Origin: Chrysopilus asiliformis
Taxonomy: Eukaryota > Arthropoda > Insecta > Diptera > Rhagionidae
Length of the DNA stretch: 64,000 nt
Direction of reading: 5' to 3'
Assembly: GCA_964034945.1 (NCBI GenBank)
Contig: OZ035960.1
Location: 65,626,470 to 65,690,469 of the forward strand
The translations under genes were made by a program, and so were the position numbers. Shown here piece by piece: positions 31,080 through 41,825 of the stretch. The notes beneath the pieces are model-generated. The model did no database searches and was not told where the DNA came from. It was given only the letters and a program-made list of their open reading frames with translations. The number at the start of each line of letters is the position of its first letter. Position 1 is the first letter of the stretch.

Positions 31080-31577
31080 CTGATCACGAATCCGGTATTA
31101 GATTCTCAAAATTCGAAACGAAAGGTCCTGCAAGGATAATGAAAATACCCTTTTCCCATTTTTCCCCGGAAAAATTTGCATTATAGGCTTTTTGGGGTCG
31201 CTGATCACGAATCCGGTGTTGGAAAAGTCCTGTAAGGATAACGCAAATGTCCTTTTTCCAATTTTTCTTGAAACAATTGACACTAAGGGGTTTTCGAGGT
31301 CACTGATCGCGAATCCGGTGTTCAATTTTTTAAATACTAAACGGAAGGTCCTGTAAGGATAACGGAAATGTCCTTTTTCCAATTTTTCTCGCAAAAACAG
31401 GCTTTGGGAGGTTTTCAGGGTTGCTTATCACGAATCTGGAGTTGGAATTTCAAAATTCGAAACGGAAGGTCCTGTAAGGATAACATTTTTTCCCAAAACT
31501 TTTTAAATTATTTATGGTTTTTTGGCATTCTAAAATTTATACAAAAAACTTTTAGATGCCAACGAAGGGTCTGCTAG

Positions 31578-31722
31578 ATATCTCATTTCATCTCATTTCA
31601 TCTCATTTGATCTCGTTTGATCTCATTTGATCTCATTTGATCTCATTTGATCTCAATTGATCTCATTTCATCTAATTTGATCTCAATTGATCTCATTTCA
31701 TCTCATTTGATCTCATTTCATC
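31578..31722 (+). repeat. 10-bp minisatellite (ATCTCATTTG/C)n
   Basis: About 14 units of ATCTCATTTS start right at the Helitron 3' end. Variants are mostly at the last two bases and at ATCTCAATTG. Confidence 0.9.
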
Positions 31723-32239
31723 AGCTCTATTACGCTAAAACACAAAAATAGCACACGCACAATTATGAAAAGATATTGACATAATTATTTTTTGATTAAA
31801 AATAAAACGTGGCTTACTAAAAAGTAAATTCTTAAATTCTGTCTACAGTCTTAAATTTTATATAATTTGATATAACTGAATGGAGGCGGGGGGAAAGAGT
31901 AATGCAAAATAATCTCACTGTATACACAAACCATCCTCTCTTCAAAACATACTTTATGTATAAATTTGAACTCAATTGGACTAATAGTTTGTGAGGTTTT
32001 TGGAAACAAACAGAAAATATTACAGACAAATATACATTTTTATATATAAAGATACACAGAACCAGAAAATTATTTATTTCTTTTTAGTAAATTTTTTTAT
32101 ATAAAAGCTTTTTTGAATTTTCTTTAAATTTTTTTTATTTTATCCTTTTTAGTTATTTAGTATTTTGTTATTATGGCTAAAAATCCAAAATGACGTCAAC
32201 ACTTTTTAGTCTTCGAATTATATCCTCGATTCCTCTAAG
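31723..32239. other. No gene seen; AT-rich
   Basis: No coding frame, repeat or terminus was recognised. Confidence 0.5.
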
Positions 32240-32845
32240 ATATTTTTACGGACTCTTTAACTGCAGGATCGGATTTAGTTATCCCAGAAACCTCGAGAGG
32301 AAATTTTTTCCGGAAAAGTTAAGAAAACGGACAATGATGTTATCCTTTTTAACGTCAGAATAGGATTCAGCCACCCCAAAACCCTCAGATGAATTTTTTA
32401 TGGAAAATTGATGAGATTTTTTCCGGGAAATTCGAGAAAAAAGATAATTAGGTTATCCTTTCAGAACCTCCCGTTATCCTTACGGCTTCCTTAATGTCAT
32501 AATCGAATTCAGCGACTCCAAAAACCCCAAGATGAAATTTTTTGCGAATGTTTGAGAAAAAGTAAAATCACATTACTTAATTTTCTGGTACCTTGTATTG
32601 ACGTCAGAATCGGAATCAGCCACCACAAAACCCCCAGATGAGAGAGATATTTACGGAAAATTTTAGGAAAAGGATAATCACGTCATACTTATAGGACCTT
32701 CCTTAATCGTTATAAATTTCGTAATGTCAGAATCGAATTCAGTCACTCCAAAAATCCAATTTGAGATTTTTCATTTTTTCCAAAAATTTTAGGAAAAGCA
32801 TATTCACGTTATCTTTACATGACCTTCCCTTATCCTTACAAAGGA
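32240..32845 (-). repeat. Degenerate tandem array related to the Helitron interior
   Basis: About five diverged units of roughly 120 bases repeat GTCAGAATCG.ATTCAGC.AC, CAAAACCC, GAGA.TTTTT, GAAAA and TTATCCTT. The order of blocks follows the minus-strand Helitron interior, so this is probably an older relative. No termini. Confidence 0.5.
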
Positions 32846-32995
32846 CGAAGTAGTATTATCGTCGGACTTACGTATGTGTGCAAAATTTCAAGTCAATCGA
32901 ATCAGTTGAAGTGGATCAAAAACTAAATTACAAGATTTGTCCCTGACAGACAGACAGACAAACAGATACGAAACAAAGCTAAATAAAAGCTTTTA

Positions 32996-33359
32996 ACATA
33001 ACAAAAGCTATAATTGCCAATATGGTAATTATTGAAAACCCGTATGGTGATTTAAGTGAACGGCGAACAGTTGTCTCAAACTTTCACTTTGAAGTTAAAC
33101 TTTTCAATAACATTTTTTAAATTTTTTTCAATAATTAGCCTTGCTTTTTACGAAAAATGAATCTGCATAAAATTTCAAGTCTCTAGCTCAATCCGTGCGC
33201 CCGCAATCCACGCCACAGACGGACTTACAGATGGACGGACGGACATGCAAAATTAATTTTTTTTTTATCATTCTATACACAGTGGTGTAATTCATTTTTA
33301 TGTGTGATGACAGTAAGGCAAATTTAATATACCCTTTGGTTTCACCATACGAGTATAAA
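32996..33359 (-). mobile_element. DINE-1-like element, internally deleted
   Basis: The AACATAACAAAAGCTATAATTG start and the GGTTTCACCATACGAGTATAA end are both present. The GGTACCCC segment is lost and the (GACR)n tract is short. Confidence 0.8.
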
Positions 33360-34620
33360 TAAAAAAATAACTAAAGAGGAAAAAAAGCATTCACAAGAAA
33401 AAAAAAAATTTAAAACTAGTTCCATTAATAGCGTTGTTCCGTACCGTCTCAACCTAAAACTAAAAGGAATATCACAAGGTAATATGTAAAATCCAACGAA
33501 TAAGACAACACGACAAACAATTCGAAGTTCACAGCACATACGATTGACACGGATAAAAAACATAAAAACACGCACTTAGCAGATGAGTAGAATCAAACTA
33601 TACGATCGACTTCCCGCAGTACACAACTTCACCGCTGGCGCTGATGTCACATACCACACTCCCACTTCATGACCATAGTAGAGGCCCTATAAGCCGATAC
33701 GATGGCTTAACAAATCAGAAGTCGATCACAATTCGAAGTGGACACTTCTCTACCAGCTCTGACTGGCAAATTGCCTTTTTAGGTCAAATAGCTTCATTAA
33801 GCCAAACTGCCTCTTTGGGGCAAATAGCTTCTTCAAGCCAAACTGCCTCTTTGGCCCCAACAGCTTCTTCAAGCAAAACTGCCTCTTTAGGTCAAACAGC
33901 TTCTTTAAGCCAAACAGCCTCTTTAGGCTATCCATCTCTTTCAGATACGTTATAATTTCTCGGATTACAACGACGAAAGGACTATCATCTCCACTCGAAG
34001 ACCCCACTGGTCCAATAAAGGCCAGAGTAATCACTCGGAATCCATAGAAGCTAATCAAGCGCCGAAGTAGGCATTCCGTAGCCAGATTCAACTGGTCGAG
34101 TTACTTCCTTAAGCCGTCATATACGTTCGATACGTCATCTACTTTATCTTCTCAGGAATACGACACGATTACAAGGGATTGAATTTTGCAACACACAATA
34201 TAGCTACTTGAATTCACAACCTTTTTATTGTTAGTTAAATTATTGAATATTTAAGAATTTTGAATTATATTTATTAGAGTGTAAACAAGTAAATTTTATA
34301 AAGTTAATATAATTTTTCTTTAACCTTGCTGAGCATTTTATTTACCTCTTTCGGCAAACTTCATCTTGCACCCTGGCTAAGGCGCAAACAAGCATATTTG
34401 AAATTCGACTTTTGAAAAGTGGCGTTTAATTTGCAAAAAAGTAGTAATAGGTAGTAATAGGTAATAAACGTAGTAATAGGATTAAAATCACATATAAGAA
34501 ATCAGTTATTAAAACAAGTTAATAATTGTTCTTTTCATTGCTAAATAAAGGCAAAAGTTTAAAAGATAAGTGAAGGAAAAATATTTTTTTAGATGTAAAA
34601 ATTATATAGAAAGTATATGC
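33360..34620. other. No gene seen apart from a minisatellite
   Basis: A short open frame across 33644-33955 comes from a repeat. 34346-34420 shares the AAATTCGACTTTTG.A.AGTGGCGTT segment with the Penelope-linked repeat found at 35385-35435. Confidence 0.45.
33777..33930 (+). repeat. 36-bp minisatellite (two 18-bp halves)
   Basis: GCTTCTTCAAGCCAAACT and GCCTCTTTGGGGCAAATA alternate for about four cycles. 18 and 36 are multiples of 3, so open frames arise on both strands by chance. Confidence 0.8.
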
Positions 34621-34621
34621 A

Positions 34622-35340
34622 TCCGGCAGATTATTGAATTATCATTCTACCCACCCAAGGTACCAGATTTTAAATACGGCAACGAACTACGCGAAAAAGA
34701 TTTTTGAGATGACCGGTGTAGAATATGAAGAATATGCAGAAAGAAATATCTACGATATTTTAAAAATTAACAATTTTCCAAAGAAAGCTATTCAAAACAT
34801 AATTCGAAAATGTCGATCTGATATTAATGAGCGGAGAGACGAGGAATAAAACAGGGAACCCAAAAAATATGTGAGCATCACTTATATTCCAGATATATCT
34901 GAAGGTGTCAAAAGATTTTTGAATCAATCCTGTCAGGATACTGAGCTGGCTTTCAAAAATAAAAAAAAAACGGTCGGAAACATTTTTACAAAATTAAAGG
35001 ATAGAACCACAAAATTGAATCAGCATAATGTTGTGTACAGTATTCCTTGCAGAGGTAATGAAGATTCGGATTGCAACATGAAATATGTGGGGAAGCAGTA
35101 CCTGAAAAATAGGATTACAAGGCATAAATCCGATTTTTAAAAATAAAGGGGTAAATAAAACGGCGCCCACTGATCATTGCATCGAAAATAATCATGTACC
35201 TGACTTTGAAAACACTATAATTATTGACAAGGAACAACACCAAAGGAAAAGATTTATATTAGAAGCCTTGCACATTTATAATACTGTAAATAGTATGAAT
35301 AAAAAACCGACTTTAAAAAAAACTGAAAAGAAAAAAAAGC
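34622..35340 (+). pseudogene. Penelope-like element remnant: RT C-terminus and GIY-YIG endonuclease
   Basis: Penelope-like elements join an RT to a GIY-YIG nuclease. The left part shows GRLLNYHSTHPRYQILNTAT, the end of the RT domain. After an in-frame TAA (34847) comes KKYVSITYIPDISEGVKRFL and then NVVYSIPCRGNEDSDCNMKY VGKQYLKNRITRHKSD, the GIY-YIG core with its Cys pair, conserved Arg and His. A frameshift at about 35140-35157 separates the last part, DHCIENNHVPDFENT, EALHIYNTVN, ending at TAA. The main RT domain is missing (5' truncation). Confidence 0.82.
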
Positions 35341-35639
35341 ACTAAAAAGAAAAAAATAATTTATAACTATGTCCATTAATAGCGTATTTAAAATTCGGCT
35401 TTTTTGGAGTGGCGTTAAATTTACACTAAATAAAATCGTTGTAAAATTTCTATTGTCAAGTTTCGCACAAAATCAATTTGTACATGGAGACAAAAAATAG
35501 GATAGATTTCTACAAAAAATAGTAACATATGGACAGTGGGCTTTTTTATAGCGATTGCTTAAAAATAGGGAATCCAATTTGGGACATAAAAGAACTTAGT
35601 TTCGGTGCTTCTAAGAGCCGTGTCTATAGTTAATCTGTT

Positions 35640-36098
35640 TGGCAACAATTTTTGGAGTCGATCTTAGGTCTTAGTGGCAGCAACAGCACGATTAGCCTTA
35701 AGGGTTAGAAAGTATGTAATTTATTTTAGTTGCAAATTTAACGGCACTCCAAAAAAGCCAAATTTTAAATACGCTATTAATGGACATAGTTTTAAATTAT
35801 TTTTTTCTTTTTAGTGCTTTTTTCTCTTTTCAGTTTTTTTTAAAAGTCGGTTTTATTTTTTTTAGAAAATTTTTTTTTTATTTCGAACGTTTTTTTAATA
35901 TAGGTAAAATTACAAAGGGTTTGAGGGGATAAGTCCGCAGAGGAGAAATATATAAAAGAATCTTCCAGATATTTTACTGAACACAATACAAAGAATTTTA
36001 CTCGATATCTCAAGCTAGTAGGGAGGGGTTTGAAGGGGTAGTTAACACGGGGGAAATATATAAAAGAACCTTCCTTGTGTTGTACTGAACACAACGTA
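35640..36098 (-). repeat. Penelope-linked repeat, inverted copy
   Basis: 35733-35860 is the reverse complement of the 3' end of the Penelope remnant (35310-35435: ACCGACTTTAAAAAA, GTCCATTAATAGCGTATTTA, CTTTTTTGGAGTGGCGTTA). The copy extends to 36098 with ACTTATCCCCTCAAACCC in reverse. A third, plus-strand copy lies at 44824-45240. Inverted terminal arrangements are usual for Penelope-like elements. Confidence 0.7.
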
Positions 36099-36100
36099 AA

Positions 36101-36366
36101 AACATAACAAAAGCTATAATTGTCAATCTGTCAATTATTGAAAACCTGTATGGTGATGTTGGTATCTTAATTCGAGCAGTTGTACCAAAATTCCACTTTG
36201 AAGTCGAACTTTCCAATCAGATTTTTTAAAATTTATTCCAATCGGATTTTGATGTATGGGAGTTTTATGTAGAATCATATTCTAAAAAACTTTTGTTCTT
36301 ACACTTTAAGATGAGCCGTTTTTGAGAAGTACCCCCCTAATGGTTACTTTTTGCCCATGAACGAAC
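36101..36366 (-). mobile_element. DINE-1-like element, truncated
   Basis: The 3' terminus (AACATAACAAAAGCTATAATTG) is present; the sequence stops after TTTTTGCCCATGAACGAAC, where unrelated sequence begins. Confidence 0.75.
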
Positions 36367-36512
36367 CGGGGCCCAACCAGGAACTTTCTCTACAACTTTC
36401 TCTTTGGGATGACCAAAATCGGTCAATCCAGTAAAAAAAAAAAAAAACATAGATTCAGGTGGATTTGAGAATCTTTTGCTTTTTGGAAGTCGGCCAAAAA
36501 GTCAGATACAAC
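36367..36512. other. Host or old repeat sequence around a hAT insertion site
   Basis: The flank ends GTCAGATACAAC and is resumed at 38957 with GATACAACGGACCCTG, so the sequence was continuous before the hAT element landed. No gene is seen. Confidence 0.5.
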
Positions 36513-36645
36513 CAGTATTGCCGAAAGTAGGGACTTTTCCCTACAGTAGGGAAATTTAACCTAAAATTAAGCGTAGGGAAGTTTTCTCAAAATTCATCTA
36601 TTTGTAGGGAAATTCCAATATTTACAAAAAAAAATATTTAGCATT

Positions 36646-36916
36646 TTTTATACCCGTATGGTATGGTAAATTCACTTTACCGTTTGTTACGCCAAGCTCC
36701 CGTCATCACACACATAAATTAATTACACCAGTCTAGTGTATCCGTCTGTCCGTCTGTCCATATACGAACGAAAATGTTTTTTGCGATTATCTCAGGATAT
36801 GATTCTACACAAAACTCCCATACATAAAAATCCAATTGGAATAAATTTTAAAAAAGCTTATTGGAAAATTTGACTTCAAAGTGGAATTTTGATAAAACTG
36901 TTCGCCGTTCACTTAA
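36646..36916 (+). mobile_element. DINE-1-like element, deleted and 3'-truncated
   Basis: It starts TTTTATACCCGTATGG inside the hAT MITE, has a short GTCC tract, a large deletion, and stops after TTCGCCGTTCACTTAA, where the Helitron sequence begins. Confidence 0.75.
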
Positions 36917-37147
36917 TCTTCGGAAAAAGGATATTTTCATTATCCTCACAGGACCTTCCGTTTCAAATTTTGAAAATCTACATAGCTAAAAACCTGCTCC
37001 TGGCAACACAGATCATTTTGCAAAAAACCGCGTAAAAATCCGTCCAGTAGTTTTCGAGTTTTGTAATCTCAAACAAACAGACAGATAAACAGACAGATAA
37101 ACAGACAGATAAACAGACAGACAAACATCCATTTTTATATATATAGA
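36917..37147 (-). mobile_element. Helitron 5' part, minus strand
   Basis: It holds one interior unit, the TAAAAATCCGTCCAGTAGTT block, a long ACAGACAGATAA tract and the terminus (reverse) TCTATATATATAAAAATGG ending at 37147. The 3' part is missing. Confidence 0.8.
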
Positions 37148-37345
37148 CTAGCAGACCCTTCGTTGGCAGCTAAAAGTTTTTTGTATAAATTTTAGAATGC
37201 CAAAAAACCATAAATAACTTATAAGGTTTTGGGAAAAAATGTTATTCTTAACGGACCTTCCGTTTCGAATTTTGAAATTCCAACTCCAGTTTCGTGATAA
37301 GCAACCCTGAAAACCTCCCAAAGCCTGTTTCTGCGAGAAAAATTG

Positions 37346-38148
37346 GGCGAAATTTTACTTTAGGGGCGCGGTTGACTAGGAGTTTCATTTTTTTTTCCTA
37401 GCTTTATGGGGTCAAATGGATTTAAAAAATAAAAAAAAATTTAGTCGCTTGGCCATAGGGGGGAGCCGGGAGCCCCCCAAAGTTCGTTCGAAAAAACTAC
37501 AAACGGCTATGATTTGTTTGTTTTTTGACCGATTTTAAACCTGTAAACGCCAAAAGGTGTCCCTCAAAGAGTTCTTTCCAAAAAGTTTTGTTTGCCCCCA
37601 CCCAATACAAAATACGCCTACGGCACTGAAAACAAAAAAAATCTCTAAAATGTATTTTTTGGACTCCGGAGCTCTCAAAATGCATTTTGAGCCACTTTTG
37701 TATTTTTGGGGTCAGTGACCCCCCTAACCCCCACCCTCTGAAATGCGTTAATTTGACATTCAGAAGTCATACAAGGTATTTCTTTGGATTTAGGAACTCA
37801 TAAAAAGCCGTGTTGGATTATTTATATATAATGTAGGTCCCGGTGCTCCGACTACCACCCCCAAGGGTGGCGGGGGTGGGGAGGGGAGGGGCCGGCGGCG
37901 ATGGCTGGGGCGTTCCGCGTAGCGAAGCGTTCCTAAATCCAAAGAAATACTTTGTATGACTTCTGAATGTCAAATTAACGCATTTCAGTGGGTGGGGGTT
38001 TGGGGGGTCACTGACCCCAAAAATACAAAAGTGGCTCAAAATGCATTTTGAGAGCTCCGGAGTCCAAAAAATACATTTTAGAGAATTTTTTTGTATGAAG
38101 AAAATATGAAAATCCTAGTCAACCGCGCCCCTAAAGTAAACTTTAGCC
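37346..38148. mobile_element. Foldback-type TIR element (8-bp duplication)
   Basis: The 8-bp duplication AAAAATTG flanks it (37338-37345, 38149-38156). The outer ends share TTTACTTTAGGGGCGCGGTT and GACTAGGA. Further in, 37640-37795 and 37930-38085 are near-exact reverse complements (for example GGACTCCGGAGCTCTCAAAA and GACATTCAGAAGTCATACAA). Between the arms is a GC-rich loop with CCCCAAGGGTGGCGGGGGTG. No coding frame. The TIR and duplication length suggest a hAT- or MULE-type source. Confidence 0.85.
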
Positions 38149-38411
38149 AAAAATTGGAAAAAGGACATTTCCGTTATCCGTATAGGACCTTCCGTTTAGC
38201 ATTTGAAAAATCGAACACCGGATTCGGGATCAGCGACCCCGAAAACCCCCTAATGCCGATCTTTCCCAGGAAAAACTGGAAAAAGGATATTTGCGTTATC
38301 CTTTCAGGACCTTCCATTTTGAATTTTGAAAATCTAAATAGCTAAAAACCTGCTCCTGGCAACACAGATCATTTCGCAAAAAACCGCGTAAAAATCGTTC
38401 CAGTACTTGAG

Positions 38412-38736
38412 CAAAAACAATGTATAGCCGAGACGATTCAAATCGAACAACTCATTTTAGAAGAAGCATGAATCCAAAATTCGATACCCCATTAGCTAAG
38501 GCACAAACCAGTTTTCGCCAAAGGGTATACTAACTTCGCCTAACTTTGCTCGAGTTATGGTTTTTTCCATTTTTAAAAACCATAATACCATAACTCGAGC
38601 AAAGTTAGGCGAAGTTAGTATACCCTTTGGCGCAAACTGGTTTGTGCCTTAGCTAATGGGATATTGAATTTTGGACTCATGCTTCTTCTAAAATTAGTTG
38701 TTCGATTTGAATCGTCTCGGTTATACATTATTTTTG
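38412..38736. mobile_element. Near-palindromic hairpin MITE (7-bp duplication)
   Basis: Almost the whole 325 bases is one inverted repeat: arms of about 155 bases around a loop of about ten. It starts CAAAAACAATGTATAGCCGA, and the right end in reverse reads CAAAAATAATGTATAACCGA. ACTTGAG flanks both sides (38405-38411, 38737-38743). The arms differ at few positions. Confidence 0.88.
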
Positions 38737-39070
38737 ACTTGAGTTTTGTAATCTCAAACCAACAAACCAACCAACCAACAAACTTCAATTTTTATATATA
38801 TAGATTCCTATATAGTACATTCCTATTTTAAAATTTAAATTTCATCGTTTTTACTGTAGGGAAAAACGTAGGGAAAAATGACTTTGCAAGTAGGGAAAAA
38901 TCATAAGTTTGTACCTAGACATAGGGAATTTTGCTCTTGAACTTTCGGCAACAATGGATACAACGGACCCTGTCAATGCGACTTACTGTGCAATATTAAA
39001 ATGACACCTAAAAAAGTACCTGACATCTCTTGACTACTACTAGTTCCGTCCCTAGCAAAATATATTTTTA

Positions 39071-39693
39071 CTAGCAGACCCTTCGTTGGCAGCTAAAAGT
39101 TTTTTGTATAAATTTTAGAATGCCAAAAAACCATAAATAACTTAAAAAGTTTTGGGAAGAGATGTTATCTTTACAGGACCTTTCGTTTCGAATTTTGAAA
39201 ATGTAATACCGGATTCGTAATCAGCGACCCCAAAAACCCCATAATACCAATTTCTCTGGAGAAAAATGAGAAAAAGGATATTTGCGTTACCTTACAGGAC
39301 CTTCTGTTCCGAATTTTGAAATTCCAACATCAGATTCGTAATTAGCGACCCCAAAAACCCGATAATGCCAATTTTCCGGGGAAAATGGGAAAAAGGATAT
39401 TTGCGGTATCCTTTCAGGACCCTTTTGAAAATCTAATACCGGATTCGTGATCACCGACCCCAAAAATCCTATAATGCAAATTTTTCTGGGGCAAAATGGA
39501 AAAAAGGACATTTAAGGATATCCTTTCAGGACCTTCCATTTTAAATTTTGAAAATCTACATAGCTAAAAACTTGCTCCTGGCAACACAGATCATTTTGCA
39601 AAAAACCGCGTAAAAATCGGTCCAGTAGTTCTTGAGTTTTGTAATCTGAAACCAACAAGCCAACCAACAAACTTCCATTTTTATATATATAGA
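39071..39693 (-). mobile_element. Complete short Helitron, minus strand
   Basis: The CTAG end is at 39071 after GCCAACGAAGGGTCTG (minus strand) and the TCTATATATATAAAAATGG end at 39693. Flanking bases obey the A^T rule. The interior has about four array units. It is the cleanest reference copy of the family in the window. Confidence 0.88.
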
Positions 39694-39847
39694 TTTGTTT
39701 AACGTTAATTAATTAATTTATTTAATTATTTATTTTGAATTAATAAATTAAATTTGTTTTTTAAAAGAGTATCCAGAATATTCAAAATTGTAAGTAAATA
39801 AAAAAAACATTCTATTTAATAAGTTGAATCAATAATGAAAAAGCTAT

Positions 39848-40020
39848 TATCTATATATTTAATTTAAGGCAAAGCGATTTTGTATGGATTCCTTTCGACA
39901 GAGCTCCTGCAGTTCCTAATGAACCGATTTTGATGATTATTTTTTTAAATGAAAGCTCTATAGCTGTATATATGTCCGTTTTATTTTTTTTTTAATTTTT
40001 AATAATACTTTATTAGTGAT
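39848..40020 (+). mobile_element. 5' part of a second Helitron-like family
   Basis: TCTATATATTTAATTTAAGG and GCAAAGCGATTTTGTATGG recur with small changes at 41998-42130 (TCTATATATTAAAAGGCAA) and 42589-42720. The TCTATATAT start is Helitron-like, but no CTRR end could be paired. Confidence 0.5.
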
Positions 40021-40074
40021 TTGCCTTTCAAAATTATCAATATGCCGCTAACTAAGTCTTCAATGTTAACACGA

Positions 40075-40160
40075 CATTCCGTACTGTCTGATCAGTGCAG
40101 AGAGTTAGAAGTTGGACTACCATGCGCCAGGCACCGGGTTCAACTCTTATCGGTGACAAA
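40075..40160 (+). repeat. tRNA-like segment (SINE-like)
   Basis: GATCAGTGCAGAGAGTTAGA resembles a degenerate A box and GGGTTCAACTC a B box, with AGTTGGACTACCATGCGCC between. Similar B-box pieces with GCGCCAG occur at 40275-40305 (GGGTTCGATTCCGAG) and 41430-41460 (GGGTTCAATTCTGAG). The cloverleaf is not intact, so this is taken as a tRNA-derived repeat, not a tRNA gene. Confidence 0.4.
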
Positions 40161-40320
40161 ATTATTTTTTTTTCTTTTCAAATTTTTTTTTGATTTTTTT
40201 ACTTTTTTTAATATTTCATTACTTAATTTATCTTTAAGTTTACATTTTTACTCCTGAATAAGTGTTAGACTACAATGCGCCAGATGTGCGGGTTCGATTC
40301 CGAGTTTTTACAAAATGTTT

Positions 40321-40893
40321 TTTTATACCCGTATGGTGAAACCAAAGGGTATATTAACTTTGCCTTACCGTTTGTAACGCCAAGATCCCGTCATCGCACA
40401 AAAAAATGAATTACACCATTGTGTTTAGAATGATAAAAAAAATTGAATTTTGCATGTCCGTCCGTCTGTCCGTCTGTCTGTCCGTCTGTCTGTCCGTCTG
40501 TCTGTGGCGCGGATTGCGGGCGCACGGATTGGGCTAGAGACTTGAAATTTTGCGTGGATCCGTTTTTCGTAAAATGCGAAGCTAAGTTCGTTAATGGGCT
40601 AAAATGGACCATTAGGGGGAGTACCCCGCATACGAACGAAAACTTTTTTTGCGAATATCTCAAAAACGGTGCATCTTATCAAAAAAGTCCAAGAACAAAA
40701 GTTATTTAGGATATGATTCTACATAAAACTCCCATACATGAAAATCCGATTGGAATAAATTTTAAAAAATCTTATTGGAAAGTTTGACTTCAAAGTGGAA
40801 TTTTGGTATAACTGTTCGAATTTTGATACGAATATCACCATACGGGTCTCCAATGATTGCCAGATTGGCAATTATAGCTTTTGTTATGTTTTA
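40321..40893 (+). mobile_element. DINE-1-like element, full length
   Basis: A complete copy with TTTTATACCCGTATGG start, (GTCY)n at 40456-40505, GGTATAACTGTTCG and the hairpin TTGCCAGATTGGCAA before GCTTTTGTTATG. Confidence 0.88.
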
Positions 40894-41825
40894 AATTTTT
40901 TTTGACCTTAAATTACTTATTTTATTTATATTATACTTCTTTAGGCGCGTTGGGCGATTTTTGGATGGGTAAAATCTTATGAGTTCGCGTCACCGACATG
41001 CTAATTTAACAGCTTAAGAATGCTGATTTGCTTTTATTTGATTTTTTTATACAGAAAAAATCGATTTTTTTTTTGAAAATATACAGCAAAATAAAATTAC
41101 ACAGAAAATTTCTGAACAGCACACGGCATTCTTATACAGAAAAAATTAAATATCTCTAGCCATTTTTTGTATAAGAAAATCATGTACTGCTCAGGAATTC
41201 AAACCTTAATATGCTATTGACTTTTATTTAAAATTTACTGTTTATTAGCACATATTTTCGAAATTCCAGGTTGAAAAATATATAGGTATAAATACACGGC
41301 AAAATAATTATTACCTTACTAATATTATTGTTTTCACTTCTGTTGGCAGTCCCCAATGACTGCCTGTTTTTTATTACTTCATTTATCTTTAAAATTTATA
41401 TTCTTACTACTAAATAAGTATAAACTACATCGCGCCAGGTACGGGTTCAATTCTGAGCGGTAGCAAAATATTTTTATTTTATTTTTTATCTTTTTTTTGT
41501 TGAAATTGAATTTTTTAAACGTAAAATTAAAAATATCTGTTACGCATCGTCTTTTATTGGAAAAAGTGAAAACCATCTTCTCTATATATAAAATCGTTTA
41601 ACCTGACGCCCAGCCCAAACCCCTGAAGATAGAGACTTGAATCTTCCAGAATATGTCCCAACCATCGCGTAGGCGCTCACTAAGGTGAGATTTTTCGAAA
41701 TTTCTAAGGGGTGAACGGGGGTAAAGCGCTAAGGGGAGAACGGGGGGTAAAGGGGATTTGGGTGTTTTTAAACCGTGATTTTCGCCATGAATCCTGCTCA
41801 ATAGGAGGCTGAAAATTATCACATG
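40894..41825. other. No gene seen; AT-rich with a G-rich stretch
   Basis: 41040-41200 has several ACAGAAAAAAT(T) motifs. 41695-41765 is G-rich (GGGGTGAACGGGGGTAAAG, GGGGAGAACGGGGGGTAAA). Nothing coding. Confidence 0.45.

Larger units (their letters stand above)
28386..31577 (+). mobile_element. Helitron with minisatellite interior, carrying a hAT insertion
   Basis: The 5' end TCTATATATATAAAAATGG at 28386 is followed by a GTCTGTCTGTTT tract and the ACTACTGGACGGATTTTTAC block; the 3' end is CCAACGAAGGGTCTGCTAG at 31577. The interior is a tandem array of a roughly 120-base unit. The own length without the hAT element is about 1.7 kb. No transposase is encoded. Confidence 0.85.
37148..38804 (-). 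mobile_element. Complete Helitron, minus strand, with two nested elements
   Basis: The 3' end (CTAG, read on the minus strand after GCCAACGAAGGGTCTG) is at 37148 and the 5' end TCTATATATATAAAAATTG at 38804. Its 3' end touches the 5' end of the previous Helitron without a single extra base. Own sequence is about 530 bases once 37346-38148 and 38412-38736 and their duplications are removed. Confidence 0.85.
36513..38956. mobile_element. hAT MITE filled with nested insertions
   Basis: TIRs CAGTATTGCCGAAAGT (left) and CATTGTTGCCGAAAGT (right, reverse complement) are flanked by the 8-bp duplication GATACAAC (36505-36512 and 38957-38964). The element's own sequence is only 36513-36645 and 38805-38956, about 285 bases, with repeated GTAGGGAAA motifs in both parts. 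The rest is a DINE-like copy and two Helitrons, one of them with two further insertions. Confidence 0.88.

Noticed and set aside
33644..33955. 103-codon Ser/Gln/Ala-rich frame
   Set aside because: It is a 36-bp minisatellite read in one of several open frames.
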